NCBI GenBank assembly: GCA_004563195.1
Contig: SFTJ01000002.1
Coordinates: 1 to 64,000 of the forward strand
Origin: a bacterium
GTDB lineage: Bacteria > Bacteroidota > Bacteroidia > Bacteroidales > Muribaculaceae
Direction of reading: 5' to 3'
Length of the DNA: 64,000 nt
The notes under the pieces are model-generated. The model searched no databases. It was given only the letters and a program-made list of their open reading frames with translations, and was not told where the DNA came from. Every line of letters starts with the position of its first letter. Within the stretch, counting starts at the first letter, position 1. Position numbers and translations under genes: made by a program. Positions 54,468 through 62,759 of this stretch are shown here, piece after piece.

Positions 54468-55766
54468 CTATTCGTTACAACCTTTAAATTCTTCTTCAAA
54501 GTAAGGAATAGCCCCATACTTCCCTTCCAGATAATTCTTCTCGTAGTTGCTGTCTGTTCTAGGTTTTGCACCATTGCCTAACGTTATACTCATCATCGGG
54601 GTTAGTTTCGTGGAATAGTGCGTTTTTGCCGTCTTTTCCACGAAAACCACCTGATCTCTCCTCAACAGTTTCTTCGACAGCATATTTGTGTCATGCGTAG
54701 TGAATATCAACTGTGCTCCGTGAGGGTTTGTCTCTGCACAGTTGAAAAGCCGAACGATGCGACGCGACAATAGTGGATGCAGTTGCGCATCCAACTCGTC
54801 AACAAACAGTGACTTCCCCTGCCGTAAGGTGTCAACAATAGGCCCGGCAAGATTAAACAGTTTTCTCGTGCCGTCCGACTCTCTTTCATCTATGTCAAAG
54901 TCCACCACCCCCACTACTTCACCATTTACGTTTATTTTACTGTGCTTGGCATAGGCAACAATGGGCGGATGTTCTTTCAGCGAGGCCACTATTTCCGCAG
55001 GTAGTCCTTTGGGCAACATCTTTTCGTCAATGAACTCTTGTTCGGTGGTCACTTCGCGGAAGCCCACGTCCATACCGCTGATAAAGTCCAGAATCTCGTC
55101 CTTGTAGTCAGTCCTGGTATGCAGCATCTCCTTTGTATAGCGTGAGAAATCGCTGTCGCGCAAACCAGAAATCACATTGGGCTTGGTTCTGAACCACTCT
55201 ATCACCCTTTTCGATATTTCCCCACCCAGCTGTGCCGCAAGCGAGATGAACAGTCTGTTGTTATTCAGGGGGATTGTTCGTTCTTTTATGGCCAGCCCTT
55301 CAGGATAGTTCTGTTCGTCTATCTCTATCATATCGGGAGTCCGCCTCATCAACGTTTTCAGAGATCGCTTGGGAAATTTCGCTATCAGCCATTCCTCTTC
55401 TATCCGTTGCGCGGTATAGCTGAATCCGTAGGTAAACTTGTCGGTGCCGTCCACAAACGACATTTCAAATCGCGTTGGCCCCGCTTCCTTGTCCGATAGC
55501 AAAAAGGCATCATACGGTAGCGTTTCGTTATCGTTCAGCCTCACCGAATGGATAATGATACTCCGCATTCTGCCAACGGCCTTGAAAACGTTCGACTTAC
55601 CGCTAGAGTTGGCTCCATAAAAGGCCTTGGCGTTAAGTACGCGAGTGTTTGCAACAGTGGTGAAGCCTCTGTTGTCCATGTCTTTGATGCCCGTATCAGC
55701 CTCAAATGATAGTTTGATCTCTTCGTCTATCGAACGGTAATTCTCTGCGGTAAAGCTCGTTATCAT
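54468..55766 (-). CDS. AAA15/AAA21-type ATPase (RloA/OLD-like without TOPRIM)
   Basis: 432 residues. N-terminal MITSFTAENYRSIDEEIKLSF is typical of AAA15 ATPases that start at an RNYRSF-like motif. Walker A FYGANSSGKSNVFKAV (~49-64), ABC signature-like region SDGTRKLFNLAG (~308-319), Walker B SLFVDELDAQLHPLLS (~331-346) and IFTTHDTNML (~362). No TOPRIM or nuclease domain is attached, so it probably powers or controls a partner, here most simply the PHP-ATPase 18 nt downstream. First gene of the operon. Confidence 0.82.
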   Translation of the reverse strand: MITSFTAENYRSIDEEIKLSFEADTGIKDMDNRGFTTVANTRVLNAKAFYGANSSGKSNVFKAVGRMRSIIIHSVRLNDNETLPYDAFLLSDKEAGPTRFEMSFVDGTDKFTYGFSYTAQRIEEEWLIAKFPKRSLKTLMRRTPDMIEIDEQNYPEGLAIKERTIPLNNNRLFISLAAQLGGEISKRVIEWFRTKPNVISGLRDSDFSRYTKEMLHTRTDYKDEILDFISGMDVGFREVTTEQEFIDEKMLPKGLPAEIVASLKEHPPIVAYAKHSKINVNGEVVGVVDFDIDERESDGTRKLFNLAGPIVDTLRQGKSLFVDELDAQLHPLLSRRIVRLFNCAETNPHGAQLIFTTHDTNMLSKKLLRRDQVVFVEKTAKTHYSTKLTPMMSITLGNGAKPRTDSNYEKNYLEGKYGAIPYFEEEFKGCNE

Positions 55767-55801
55767 AACTCAATTTTGTGGTTACTGCTCAATTTTGGCT
55801 G

Positions 55802-55809
55802 CAAATATA
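55802..55809 (-). promoter_or_regulatory. -7 box of AAA15-TrlF operon
   Basis: Minus-strand TATATTTG, TSS near 55795, leader ~30 nt. Some 70 bp further upstream a perfect 6-bp inverted repeat TGTCAG-T-CTGACA (55882-55894), with extra TGTCAG copies at 55867 and 55896, may be an operator. The rest of the gap to 56136 shows nothing else. Confidence 0.55.
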
Positions 55810-56136
55810 CGAATTTAATTTGTAATAATAGTCCATTTTGAGAAAAATCTTCAGTTTGTGCCATTTTGTCAGAAAACAAAATGTCAGTCTGACAGTGTCA
55901 GTCATAACTATGAAAACAAAGTGTAAATTTTGAATTATGCGAAATATTAGCTAATTGTAGGCGTAGAAAATAAAAAGATTGATAAATATTTGAGGTTTTT
56001 ACTCAAAAAACAAGATTTGGCACATTTGTTGTACTTGATACCGATGGCGGTCCATCGTTCCTGAGCATCGAAACCACCCGCTGGAGTAAAGCTCTGCTGT
56101 ACTGTTCAGACAACAGGAACTAAATCCAATAACACA

Positions 56137-56436
56137 ATGGCAGACTTCAGTGAGGAAACAAAACTTGCTGTCTGGAAGAAGGCACAAATAGTCAGTAACA
56201 ATGACCCTGATGTGTGGCGTAAAGACCAGTGTGGTGCCTGGATTGGTTGGAAATACTATGGTGACAGAACCAGTCAATATGGATGGGAGATAGATCACAT
56301 TACTCCCGTTTCCAAGGGTGGTTCTGATAACCTGTCCAACCTTCGGCCACTTCAGTGGAAGAACAATGCCTCCAGACAAGACGACCGTTTGTGCTGCAAA
56401 ATCACTTCTCGGGGGGACCATAACGTAGAGAAGTAA
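56137..56436 (+). CDS. HNH endonuclease domain protein
   Basis: 99 residues, one domain. The HNH core is WEIDHITPVSKGGSDNLSNL (~50-69) followed by RPLQWKNNASRQ, giving the H, N and N/H ligands in order; CGAW near residue 30 sits where other HNH proteins have a Cys. HNH proteins nick or cut DNA or RNA. The size is close to the eukaryotic-virus/bacterial stand-alone HNH type. It is on the opposite strand between two defence operons, with a DUF2188 gene ~95 nt downstream. Confidence 0.82.
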   Translation: MADFSEETKLAVWKKAQIVSNNDPDVWRKDQCGAWIGWKYYGDRTSQYGWEIDHITPVSKGGSDNLSNLRPLQWKNNASRQDDRLCCKITSRGDHNVEK

Positions 56437-56532
56437 TCGTCAAGCGGTTGGCATGGTATGCAACGCCTAAAGTGCTCCGTAGCGGAATCGGAAGGCCACC
56501 GCATTGTTTTTCACAATTTAACCCCAACTGTT

Positions 56533-56769
56533 ATGAGGAAAGAGATACACATTGTTTCTAATCCAAACAGAGGAGGTTGGGATGCGAAAAAGCCAAACGC
56601 AGACAGGGCTTCAAAGCACTTTGATACGAAGAAAGAAGCAATGGAGTGGAGTCGCGATCTGGCAAAGAGGGAAGGGCTAGAACTTATCCCTCACGGCACA
56701 GATGGTAAGATTCAAAATCCCAACAGCTATGAAAATGACCCATGTCCACCCAAGGACACCAGGCATTAA
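56533..56769 (+). CDS. DUF2188 protein
   Basis: 78 residues from MRKEIHIVSNPNRGGWD; the frame is open 25 codons further upstream but that stretch looks non-coding. The DUF2188 pattern is clear: GWDAKKPNADRASKHFDTKK, AMEWSRDLAKREGLELIPHG and DGKIQNPNSYENDPCPPKD. Function unknown. It shares orientation and a terminator with the HNH gene. Confidence 0.78.
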   Translation: MRKEIHIVSNPNRGGWDAKKPNADRASKHFDTKKEAMEWSRDLAKREGLELIPHGTDGKIQNPNSYENDPCPPKDTRH

Positions 56770-56788
56770 GCATTGCTCTTCATGGAGA

Positions 56789-56822
56789 TAGCAGGCCTTT
56801 GAAACGGCCTGCTATTTTTTTT
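56789..56822 (+). terminator. Terminator of HNH-DUF2188 pair
   Basis: TAGCAGGCC (56789-56797), loop TTTGAAAC, GGCCTGCTA (56806-56814), then eight T. Confidence 0.85.
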
Positions 56823-56829
56823 CTAAGTG

Positions 56830-57012
56830 TTAGCTTTTTTGCTCAATGCTCTTCAAAAGAGATTTCTTTATCAATATTTCACTGGAGAAAAAGCCATCAA
56901 TAATTCCTGGCTTCAAACACTCTTTAGCTTCTGCCAGTTCTTCTTCTGTCAAATCTTCGACAGTGAGTCCCCAGGGCTTTAGTTTTTTGTTTATTCTTTC
57001 GTTGATGGTCAT
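56830..57012 (-). CDS. Small protein at end of Z1/PglZ operon, unknown
   Basis: 60 residues: basic N-terminus (MTINERINKKLKPWG), an acidic helix (TVEDLTEEELAEAKECLKPG), then a hydrophobic-basic tail. It starts 1 nt before the end of the upstream SprT-like gene (stop at 57014), so translation is coupled and it is likely real despite its size. Confidence 0.6.
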   Translation of the reverse strand: MTINERINKKLKPWGLTVEDLTEEELAEAKECLKPGIIDGFFSSEILIKKSLLKSIEQKS

Positions 57013-57013
57013 A

Positions 57014-57688
57014 CTATTTTTTAATCCGTATAGAATTACCTTGTTTGATTAGTTCCTTCGCATCTTTCAGGTGTGGCTCCAGTTCATCAGATGGGACAAA
57101 GTAGATGCCTGGTTTTGTTGCTTTGGGAAAGCGGTTGAAATATGGGTCAGTAGATACCACCCATTTCAATTCTGCCATTTTGGGAAAGTTAGGCATAGCA
57201 TCCCATAGTTCAAAAAGTCGGGACTTCGTAGCAATGGTTACTCCACGCTTGCCTGTTTTCAGGCGCGAAACACAGATGATGTGCTGCTGGACCCTCTTGT
57301 CACTTTCCTGCTCCTCTTTTGTGGTACGATGAATTACAGACAGATTACGGTTAAACTTTCGGTTTATCTCTTGCATCTTTGAGATGAAGAGTTTGCCGTG
57401 TGGTGCCGTATCCTGCATCTGGTTACTCATGATGTAGTAGTGTATCATCTCGTGAATGATCGTGTCTTCCACTACATCTTCTGGTAAATCCATCACTGTA
57501 CTAATCTTGAATACAAAGCCATAGTAATACCAGGTATCATCAGGATTTTTCTCTCGCTGGAAGAATACTGCACCGAGAAATGACTTGGCATTACTGAGTT
57601 TGAAGGGAAGTGGTTTTAACTTCCCCTCAAACATCAGATTGTTGTATTCGTCAAACTTCTGTTTGATATATTCAAGCGTTGCTCTCAT
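57014..57688 (-). CDS. SprT-like zinc metalloprotease
   Basis: 224 residues. The zinc motif HEMIHYYI (~79-86) with a third His in APHGKLFISKM (~95-105) fits the SprT/Spartan fold. A C-terminal part (~150-224) is unassigned. SprT-like proteins can cut proteins attached to DNA. Its start lies 17 nt inside the end of the Z1 helicase gene, so it belongs to that operon; a role in trimming DNA-bound protein during defence is inference. Confidence 0.82.
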   Translation of the reverse strand: MRATLEYIKQKFDEYNNLMFEGKLKPLPFKLSNAKSFLGAVFFQREKNPDDTWYYYGFVFKISTVMDLPEDVVEDTIIHEMIHYYIMSNQMQDTAPHGKLFISKMQEINRKFNRNLSVIHRTTKEEQESDKRVQQHIICVSRLKTGKRGVTIATKSRLFELWDAMPNFPKMAELKWVVSTDPYFNRFPKATKPGIYFVPSDELEPHLKDAKELIKQGNSIRIKK

Positions 57689-60641
57689 TTCCTGATTCCT
57701 GTTCTATACTGGCCAAATAATCAACGTAGTTTTGTAACAGTTCTGTGTCTTCAGGAGTAAGCTTCTTCTCCAATACCATGTCAAGGTGATACACAATGTT
57801 CCAGACTCCAGCAGATTGGTCCGTTACATCCTGACCTTCATTGAATTCTGTATACACCACGTCCTGCTGTTCAAACGGACGGCAAACCATTTCGTATGGA
57901 TCATCTTCCTTTAACTTAATAATGGCTTGACTTCCGCTCAAATCCATGGACGTGCGCAAATGCAAATACTTATAGTCTTTCACCTCAAACGGAAAGATAT
58001 TATCATTGACTGTTGTCAAGTCGTAGTATTTGTCAGGGTCTGTTCCTTCAACCAGAATAAGTTTTCCCATCAAGTCTTTCTCTAAGAACAAATTGGCATT
58101 TGTCGCTTTTATTTCGCGCCAATCTTCTTTCCTGTAATCAAGAATGATGTCAAAAAAGAATTCTTTCTTAATAGTCAAAGACAAAACCTCATCCTTTGGA
58201 TAATTTCCTAAGGTTTCAAGCTCAATCTGTTTCTTTGCCTTACGGAATTTCTTGTTACCATTGACAGTAAAAATACCAGCATTCATATTCTGAGGTGTGG
58301 TGAGCACGGGCCAGTAGAATGCAGTTCCGCGCCATCCCAAATCCTTTGATCCGTTTTGTTTGAGCAGAACAAGTACTGGACGATCGATTGCATTCTTCTT
58401 GTCTATTTTAATTTCACCACCAGCCTCAGGAGCATCAATGAATCGTCCTCGTTTATCAAAGATGTTTTCACGTTCACGGCTCAAATTACGATCACCTCTA
58501 ACTGTGACAAGAACCATGCCGTCTGTGTCATAGGTAAGGTGTTCAAGTGGCGTTACCATGTCATTGATGTCCCATTCTAACCCAACATTATTGTATTCTG
58601 TGGCGTAGGTATATGATTCACGGATAAGTGAAAGGATTTCCACCACATCATTATAATGAACAAGATAGAACCCATCCTCATTTGCTTTCTTTCCTTCTAC
58701 GGCATGTTGGAGAATTTCCTCTATCTTCTTCGTCAACTTATTGTTCTCTGTTGGCTCGATAGTTTGGAAACCTACTGGATAAGTGCGCTGATATGGTTTC
58801 AATACCTTGGTGTTTGCTGGAGTGTATTTGTTCTGAGCACTTGGGCTGATACGTTTATCATATCCAATGACCATACTTGTGAAATCATCCGTCTGAACAG
58901 TATCACGGTGGGCCTTCAAATACTGGTAGAGATAATCGTCAAACACATTCATCGTCTTCAGCACATCATAGATGTCTGGAGTTGTAAAGAAACGGGTACA
59001 AGCCATATCTTCCTTGTCACGGGCACCATACATACGAGCGTGCTGAAGCACTGTGTCCATCTGGAATTTCTTCGGGTCACGTCCATAGAAGAAGCAAAGC
59101 ATGTTGTCTATGGTGATTCCTCGGTCAAGAATAGAACCTCCAATGAAGAAATTCAGCGCCTGTTCCAAACGGAGTTGGCCTTTGTCATTTAGCATGGTTG
59201 CGACCTTACCGGGCTCTTCAGAGTTTACCACGTTGATAGTATAATCATTATACTCCAAAATGCGCTTCACCTCTGCTTCCACCTCTGCAAATGTGGGGAA
59301 TTTCTCATTGATGAGCCCTTGTCTGTTCCCCAATTCATTGCTGAGTTTAAGGCTTTCGTAAGCATCTGATTCAAGGTCAAGGATGTGGAGGTCTGAGTTC
59401 GCCTTGTGCAGAAACGCTTGCTTGATATCCTCAATGATTTCTGTTATCAATTCTTCTTGCCAAGCATGCTTATGCTTGTTGATTTCGCAGTGAATCAGGC
59501 AACTGGAATAGTATTTCTTGTTGCTTTTCTTCTTTGTCTGAATGGTACGAACAGCGGCTGCAAACAAGTAACTAACTACAGCGAAATTTAGAGAGTCAAG
59601 ATTTTCCGAATGTGCGCGGGACTCCAAATAGAACTCGTTACGTGCAGACAAGATGTCGATACAGATTTGGTCGACTGGCTGGTACAAGCAACCGTACATG
59701 TTAGCTGGATGGAATATTCCTTCATCGTCTATTTCACCCTCTTGACTATCTACATAGTATTGTTTTCCACCAATGTATTTATCGTGGATGGGAACCAGAC
59801 CTGTATAGCGAGGCAACCAAGGGGATGCCTCTTGGCCATCACGCAACTGTACTGTTCCATCGGGTTGCAGATAAAGTGAATATGGTGTGGCGGTAATCTG
59901 CATGTAGCGGCAGAAAGCTGGCAGAGTAACAAACTTTTCTATATGCTCAGCTATGCGTAAAAGTGACAATTCTCCCTTACGCTGATAGTATGCGCGACTC
60001 GCAAAGTCTGCCTCGTCATCACATACCAAGACTTTTTTCCTGCGAAGAATCTCACTGTTCTCAAATAGTTCAATGAGGTCTTTCAGGTTGGTATTCTCTT
60101 TCTTGCAGACAATGATGAACTTGTTGGCAGGGTCATTAAGTTGGTAATCACTAAGTCCACCTCGTTTATAGAGGTCAAGAATGTCATAGATGTATATGAC
60201 AACCTTCTGACCGTAGGTGCCATCATTCTTGAAGAAACGGAAATCCTTGTTCAAGCGCTCGATGGTCTGCTTGGTCAACGTATTGGTTCCCTTTGTCATC
60301 ACCACTGCAACATCTATGCCACGGTCAAAGCACAGTCCCATGATGCTAAGGAACGTGTCTGTCTTACCGCATTGCACTTTTCCAAGCAACAGGCATGGCT
60401 GGGTGGCATTTTCACCTTCCATCATCAGTTGGTCGGTCATTTCGCGCACAACCTTCTCCTTTTCAGGTGTCATGAACTTATTGTGTGCGGCCATTGTACC
60501 GAAAACATATTCGTCTTCGTTCACGTTTTGGGCGGCTTCCAGTCTGGCTTTTTCTGCCAGCATTTCTGCGTTAGGTTCTTGTCCGAAGCTCCTTAACTGA
60601 GCCTCAAAATCAAGATAAGCTTCAAGATTGTCAAAGTGCAT
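57672..60641 (-). CDS. Z1-domain SF2-like helicase/ATPase
   Basis: 989 residues. Walker A CLLLGKVQCGKTDTF (~83-97); motif II is an exact DEAD within LVCDDEADFAS (~205-215); motif III MQITATPYSLYL (~245); the C-terminal helicase half carries GGSILDRGITIDNMLCFFYG (~495-515) and LQHARMYGARD (arginine finger, ~530). The Z1 domain covers ~300-560. After ~600 comes a region with no known domain. Z1 proteins occur with MutL/MORC ATPases, methyltransferases and AIPR proteins in restriction-like systems (as in Mza). Here it follows PglZ and a 207-residue gene. Confidence 0.85.
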   Translation of the reverse strand: MHFDNLEAYLDFEAQLRSFGQEPNAEMLAEKARLEAAQNVNEDEYVFGTMAAHNKFMTPEKEKVVREMTDQLMMEGENATQPCLLLGKVQCGKTDTFLSIMGLCFDRGIDVAVVMTKGTNTLTKQTIERLNKDFRFFKNDGTYGQKVVIYIYDILDLYKRGGLSDYQLNDPANKFIIVCKKENTNLKDLIELFENSEILRRKKVLVCDDEADFASRAYYQRKGELSLLRIAEHIEKFVTLPAFCRYMQITATPYSLYLQPDGTVQLRDGQEASPWLPRYTGLVPIHDKYIGGKQYYVDSQEGEIDDEGIFHPANMYGCLYQPVDQICIDILSARNEFYLESRAHSENLDSLNFAVVSYLFAAAVRTIQTKKKSNKKYYSSCLIHCEINKHKHAWQEELITEIIEDIKQAFLHKANSDLHILDLESDAYESLKLSNELGNRQGLINEKFPTFAEVEAEVKRILEYNDYTINVVNSEEPGKVATMLNDKGQLRLEQALNFFIGGSILDRGITIDNMLCFFYGRDPKKFQMDTVLQHARMYGARDKEDMACTRFFTTPDIYDVLKTMNVFDDYLYQYLKAHRDTVQTDDFTSMVIGYDKRISPSAQNKYTPANTKVLKPYQRTYPVGFQTIEPTENNKLTKKIEEILQHAVEGKKANEDGFYLVHYNDVVEILSLIRESYTYATEYNNVGLEWDINDMVTPLEHLTYDTDGMVLVTVRGDRNLSRERENIFDKRGRFIDAPEAGGEIKIDKKNAIDRPVLVLLKQNGSKDLGWRGTAFYWPVLTTPQNMNAGIFTVNGNKKFRKAKKQIELETLGNYPKDEVLSLTIKKEFFFDIILDYRKEDWREIKATNANLFLEKDLMGKLILVEGTDPDKYYDLTTVNDNIFPFEVKDYKYLHLRTSMDLSGSQAIIKLKEDDPYEMVCRPFEQQDVVYTEFNEGQDVTDQSAGVWNIVYHLDMVLEKKLTPEDTELLQNYVDYLASIEQESGNESNA

Positions 60642-60656
60642 AGTCGTATATTTTTA

Positions 60657-61280
60657 TTAATAATTGCGGGGTACAAATTCAAAGAATGGATTGCTGTCAA
60701 TGTCATCATCCATTGTATAAGTGGGATTGTTGGTGACAAATGCTTTGCGATACAGAGTGAGAGCAAAGTCGCTATATCGTTCCTGCCGGATGGCTTCATA
60801 GATGCCAGCCACAGGTCGGTTCAGCAGACCTGCCTCAATGAACATGGGTAATACACAATAGAGGGCATTAGGCAAAGATCGGTTTGAACCGTACTTGCTT
60901 GCCATCCGTTGTGTTATCAAAGTTGTGTTCACTTGTTGTTGCACATGGAAATACTTACCCATGATACTTAGAGTATCGAAACCAAAGGGATAAGCTGCAC
61001 ATATAACGGCTCCAAACAGCAGCGGTCTGTCATGTTTATTCTTCATTGCAGCCAATACAGTATCGGCATGTTCATGAAGATAGCCAAAGATAGGATTGCG
61101 AATGGTGAGTTTGTTGATTACCGACACCGCTTTCTTGATGCGGTTTTCTCCTTTGTATTCTGTTGAAGCCAGTTCGCTGAAATATTCAGGTGTGGCATCA
61201 TTCTGAAGTGCTGCACATAAGGCAAGTTCCAGGATGTGTATCGGAATACGCTGATTGATACCTATAGTGATATTCTCCAT
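60657..61280 (-). CDS. Unknown protein between PglZ and Z1 genes (207 aa)
   Basis: 207 residues, helical, no signal peptide and no catalytic motif seen. Features: LELALCAALQNDATPEYFSE (~18-37), PLLFGAVICAAYPFGFDTLS (~85-104), RMASKYGSNRSLPNAL. It lies 9 nt after the PglZ gene and 15 nt before the Z1 gene. In BREX loci BrxA or BrxB are small partners at comparable places, but no clear similarity is visible. Confidence 0.65.
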   Translation of the reverse strand: MENITIGINQRIPIHILELALCAALQNDATPEYFSELASTEYKGENRIKKAVSVINKLTIRNPIFGYLHEHADTVLAAMKNKHDRPLLFGAVICAAYPFGFDTLSIMGKYFHVQQQVNTTLITQRMASKYGSNRSLPNALYCVLPMFIEAGLLNRPVAGIYEAIRQERYSDFALTLYRKAFVTNNPTYTMDDDIDSNPFFEFVPRNY

Positions 61281-61289
61281 ATTTCTTTT

Positions 61290-62759
61290 TTATAGTTGTA
61301 TGAAGGGCACCACAACTTCGGTGAAGCTGCTGCCTCCATGAGTAATGAGCGAGACTCCAGAACGTTCAAACGCTCCGAAATCGCGAACAGCCAACCAATT
61401 ATCACGTGATAGCAGCTTCATGTTTCCTGATGCGCTGTCATAGAGCTTGCGCTGTTCATCGACATGGTCAATATTATATATAAGGTGGCGTTTACCACGA
61501 CTGCCATCTTTATAGAGAAACACTTTTTCTACTGGCGTTAGCGGACGTTGACCTATAGCAAATGTACTACCGTGGTCAGATGTGAGATAGATGGTAAACC
61601 CCATGTCTTTCAGTACCTTTAGCTGTGTGCAGAAACGAGGTGCCCATACATCTGTCAGCACAGCGAGGTCACGCATGTCGCGTGAAGCGTGCATTTTGTG
61701 ATCCATTTCTACTGTGACGTATGCCAGGCGATTGACACCTTCATTGATTGCAAACTCTTCGTTGTCGTAGAGATATTGCAGTTCATAGGATGACATACCA
61801 ACTTGATGCCAGAAGTCGTGCCATAATCGACGTTCCGCCTCTGGTGATTGCTTGTAGTCCATCTGTGGACGGTCGCCACGGAAGATGGCCTGACGTGAGA
61901 GCATGGTGATGGTGGGTAGCCACGCTGTGGTAAAATCCTCATTGGCGACAAAGTGGTTCTTCTGCAAATACCTTGCAAGAATACGCCACTGCCAGAAGGA
62001 AAGTCCGTCAACAACAACTAAAGCAACTTTGTCGCTACTACCATACTTATCTGCTAAATGTGGCAGTACATTATTTACACAAGCAGGTCGCAATAGCGGA
62101 TTGCTGTTTTGCAGGGCGAAATAGCTATTATCCAAACAGTTCTGAAAAGATTCGTTGATACGAGTCCATTCCTCAGTTAGCTGATCGTATACCCCGGTCA
62201 GGGCTGCGTCTGCGATAATATCGCAAATCGCTGTTACCGTTTTGCCCATCATCCCCCAGTCGAGCCTGAGCAGTTGTAGCTTCTGGCGATAATGGTCAGC
62301 AGAATATTTTCGCTTTTCATTCTCTTCGTTACGAATGTCCTCCACCATTCGCTTACCTTCTGCCATGTTGATGCGACGTGTACCCATCTTATGGCTGAGC
62401 ATGACCAGTTCTTCAAAGCTGAGTTGCTGCAATAGGTTCTTGTCTGCAAACAGAGGGAATAACTGCCCAATACCGAAATCAGTTATTCTCGCTTCCTGCA
62501 CCATGTCTGGCAACAGAGTGTCAGTATTCGGACAAACATAAACGAAACGGTCATTTTCTGAAGCCTTGTAGATTAGCTCATAGTGGATGCGCAACTGAAG
62601 TTGTGAGCCAACTACGACATTCAATCCGCATTCCGAAAGGAGATGAGACTGTACGACAGGATTGGTGAGCAACCCGTCTGGGTTACTCACTATCGACAGA
62701 CGGGTATAATCCGCTGCGATGCGTTCCGCTATCTTTCGTATCAGTCTTTGCATCTGCAT
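61290..62759 (-). CDS. PglZ-domain alkaline phosphatase superfamily protein
   Basis: 489 residues. The metal-binding core is VALVVVDGLSFWQWRILARY (~243-262), LPTITMLSRQAIFRGDRP (~282-299), IYLTSDHGSTFAIG (~388-401) and the C-terminal LITHGGSSFTEVVVPFIQL. This order and spacing match PglZ, shared by BREX and Pgl defence systems. The N-terminal ~230 residues are helical and less clear. The start codon abuts the methyltransferase stop by 1 nt overlap, so the two are translated together. Confidence 0.88.
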   Translation of the reverse strand: MQMQRLIRKIAERIAADYTRLSIVSNPDGLLTNPVVQSHLLSECGLNVVVGSQLQLRIHYELIYKASENDRFVYVCPNTDTLLPDMVQEARITDFGIGQLFPLFADKNLLQQLSFEELVMLSHKMGTRRINMAEGKRMVEDIRNEENEKRKYSADHYRQKLQLLRLDWGMMGKTVTAICDIIADAALTGVYDQLTEEWTRINESFQNCLDNSYFALQNSNPLLRPACVNNVLPHLADKYGSSDKVALVVVDGLSFWQWRILARYLQKNHFVANEDFTTAWLPTITMLSRQAIFRGDRPQMDYKQSPEAERRLWHDFWHQVGMSSYELQYLYDNEEFAINEGVNRLAYVTVEMDHKMHASRDMRDLAVLTDVWAPRFCTQLKVLKDMGFTIYLTSDHGSTFAIGQRPLTPVEKVFLYKDGSRGKRHLIYNIDHVDEQRKLYDSASGNMKLLSRDNWLAVRDFGAFERSGVSLITHGGSSFTEVVVPFIQL

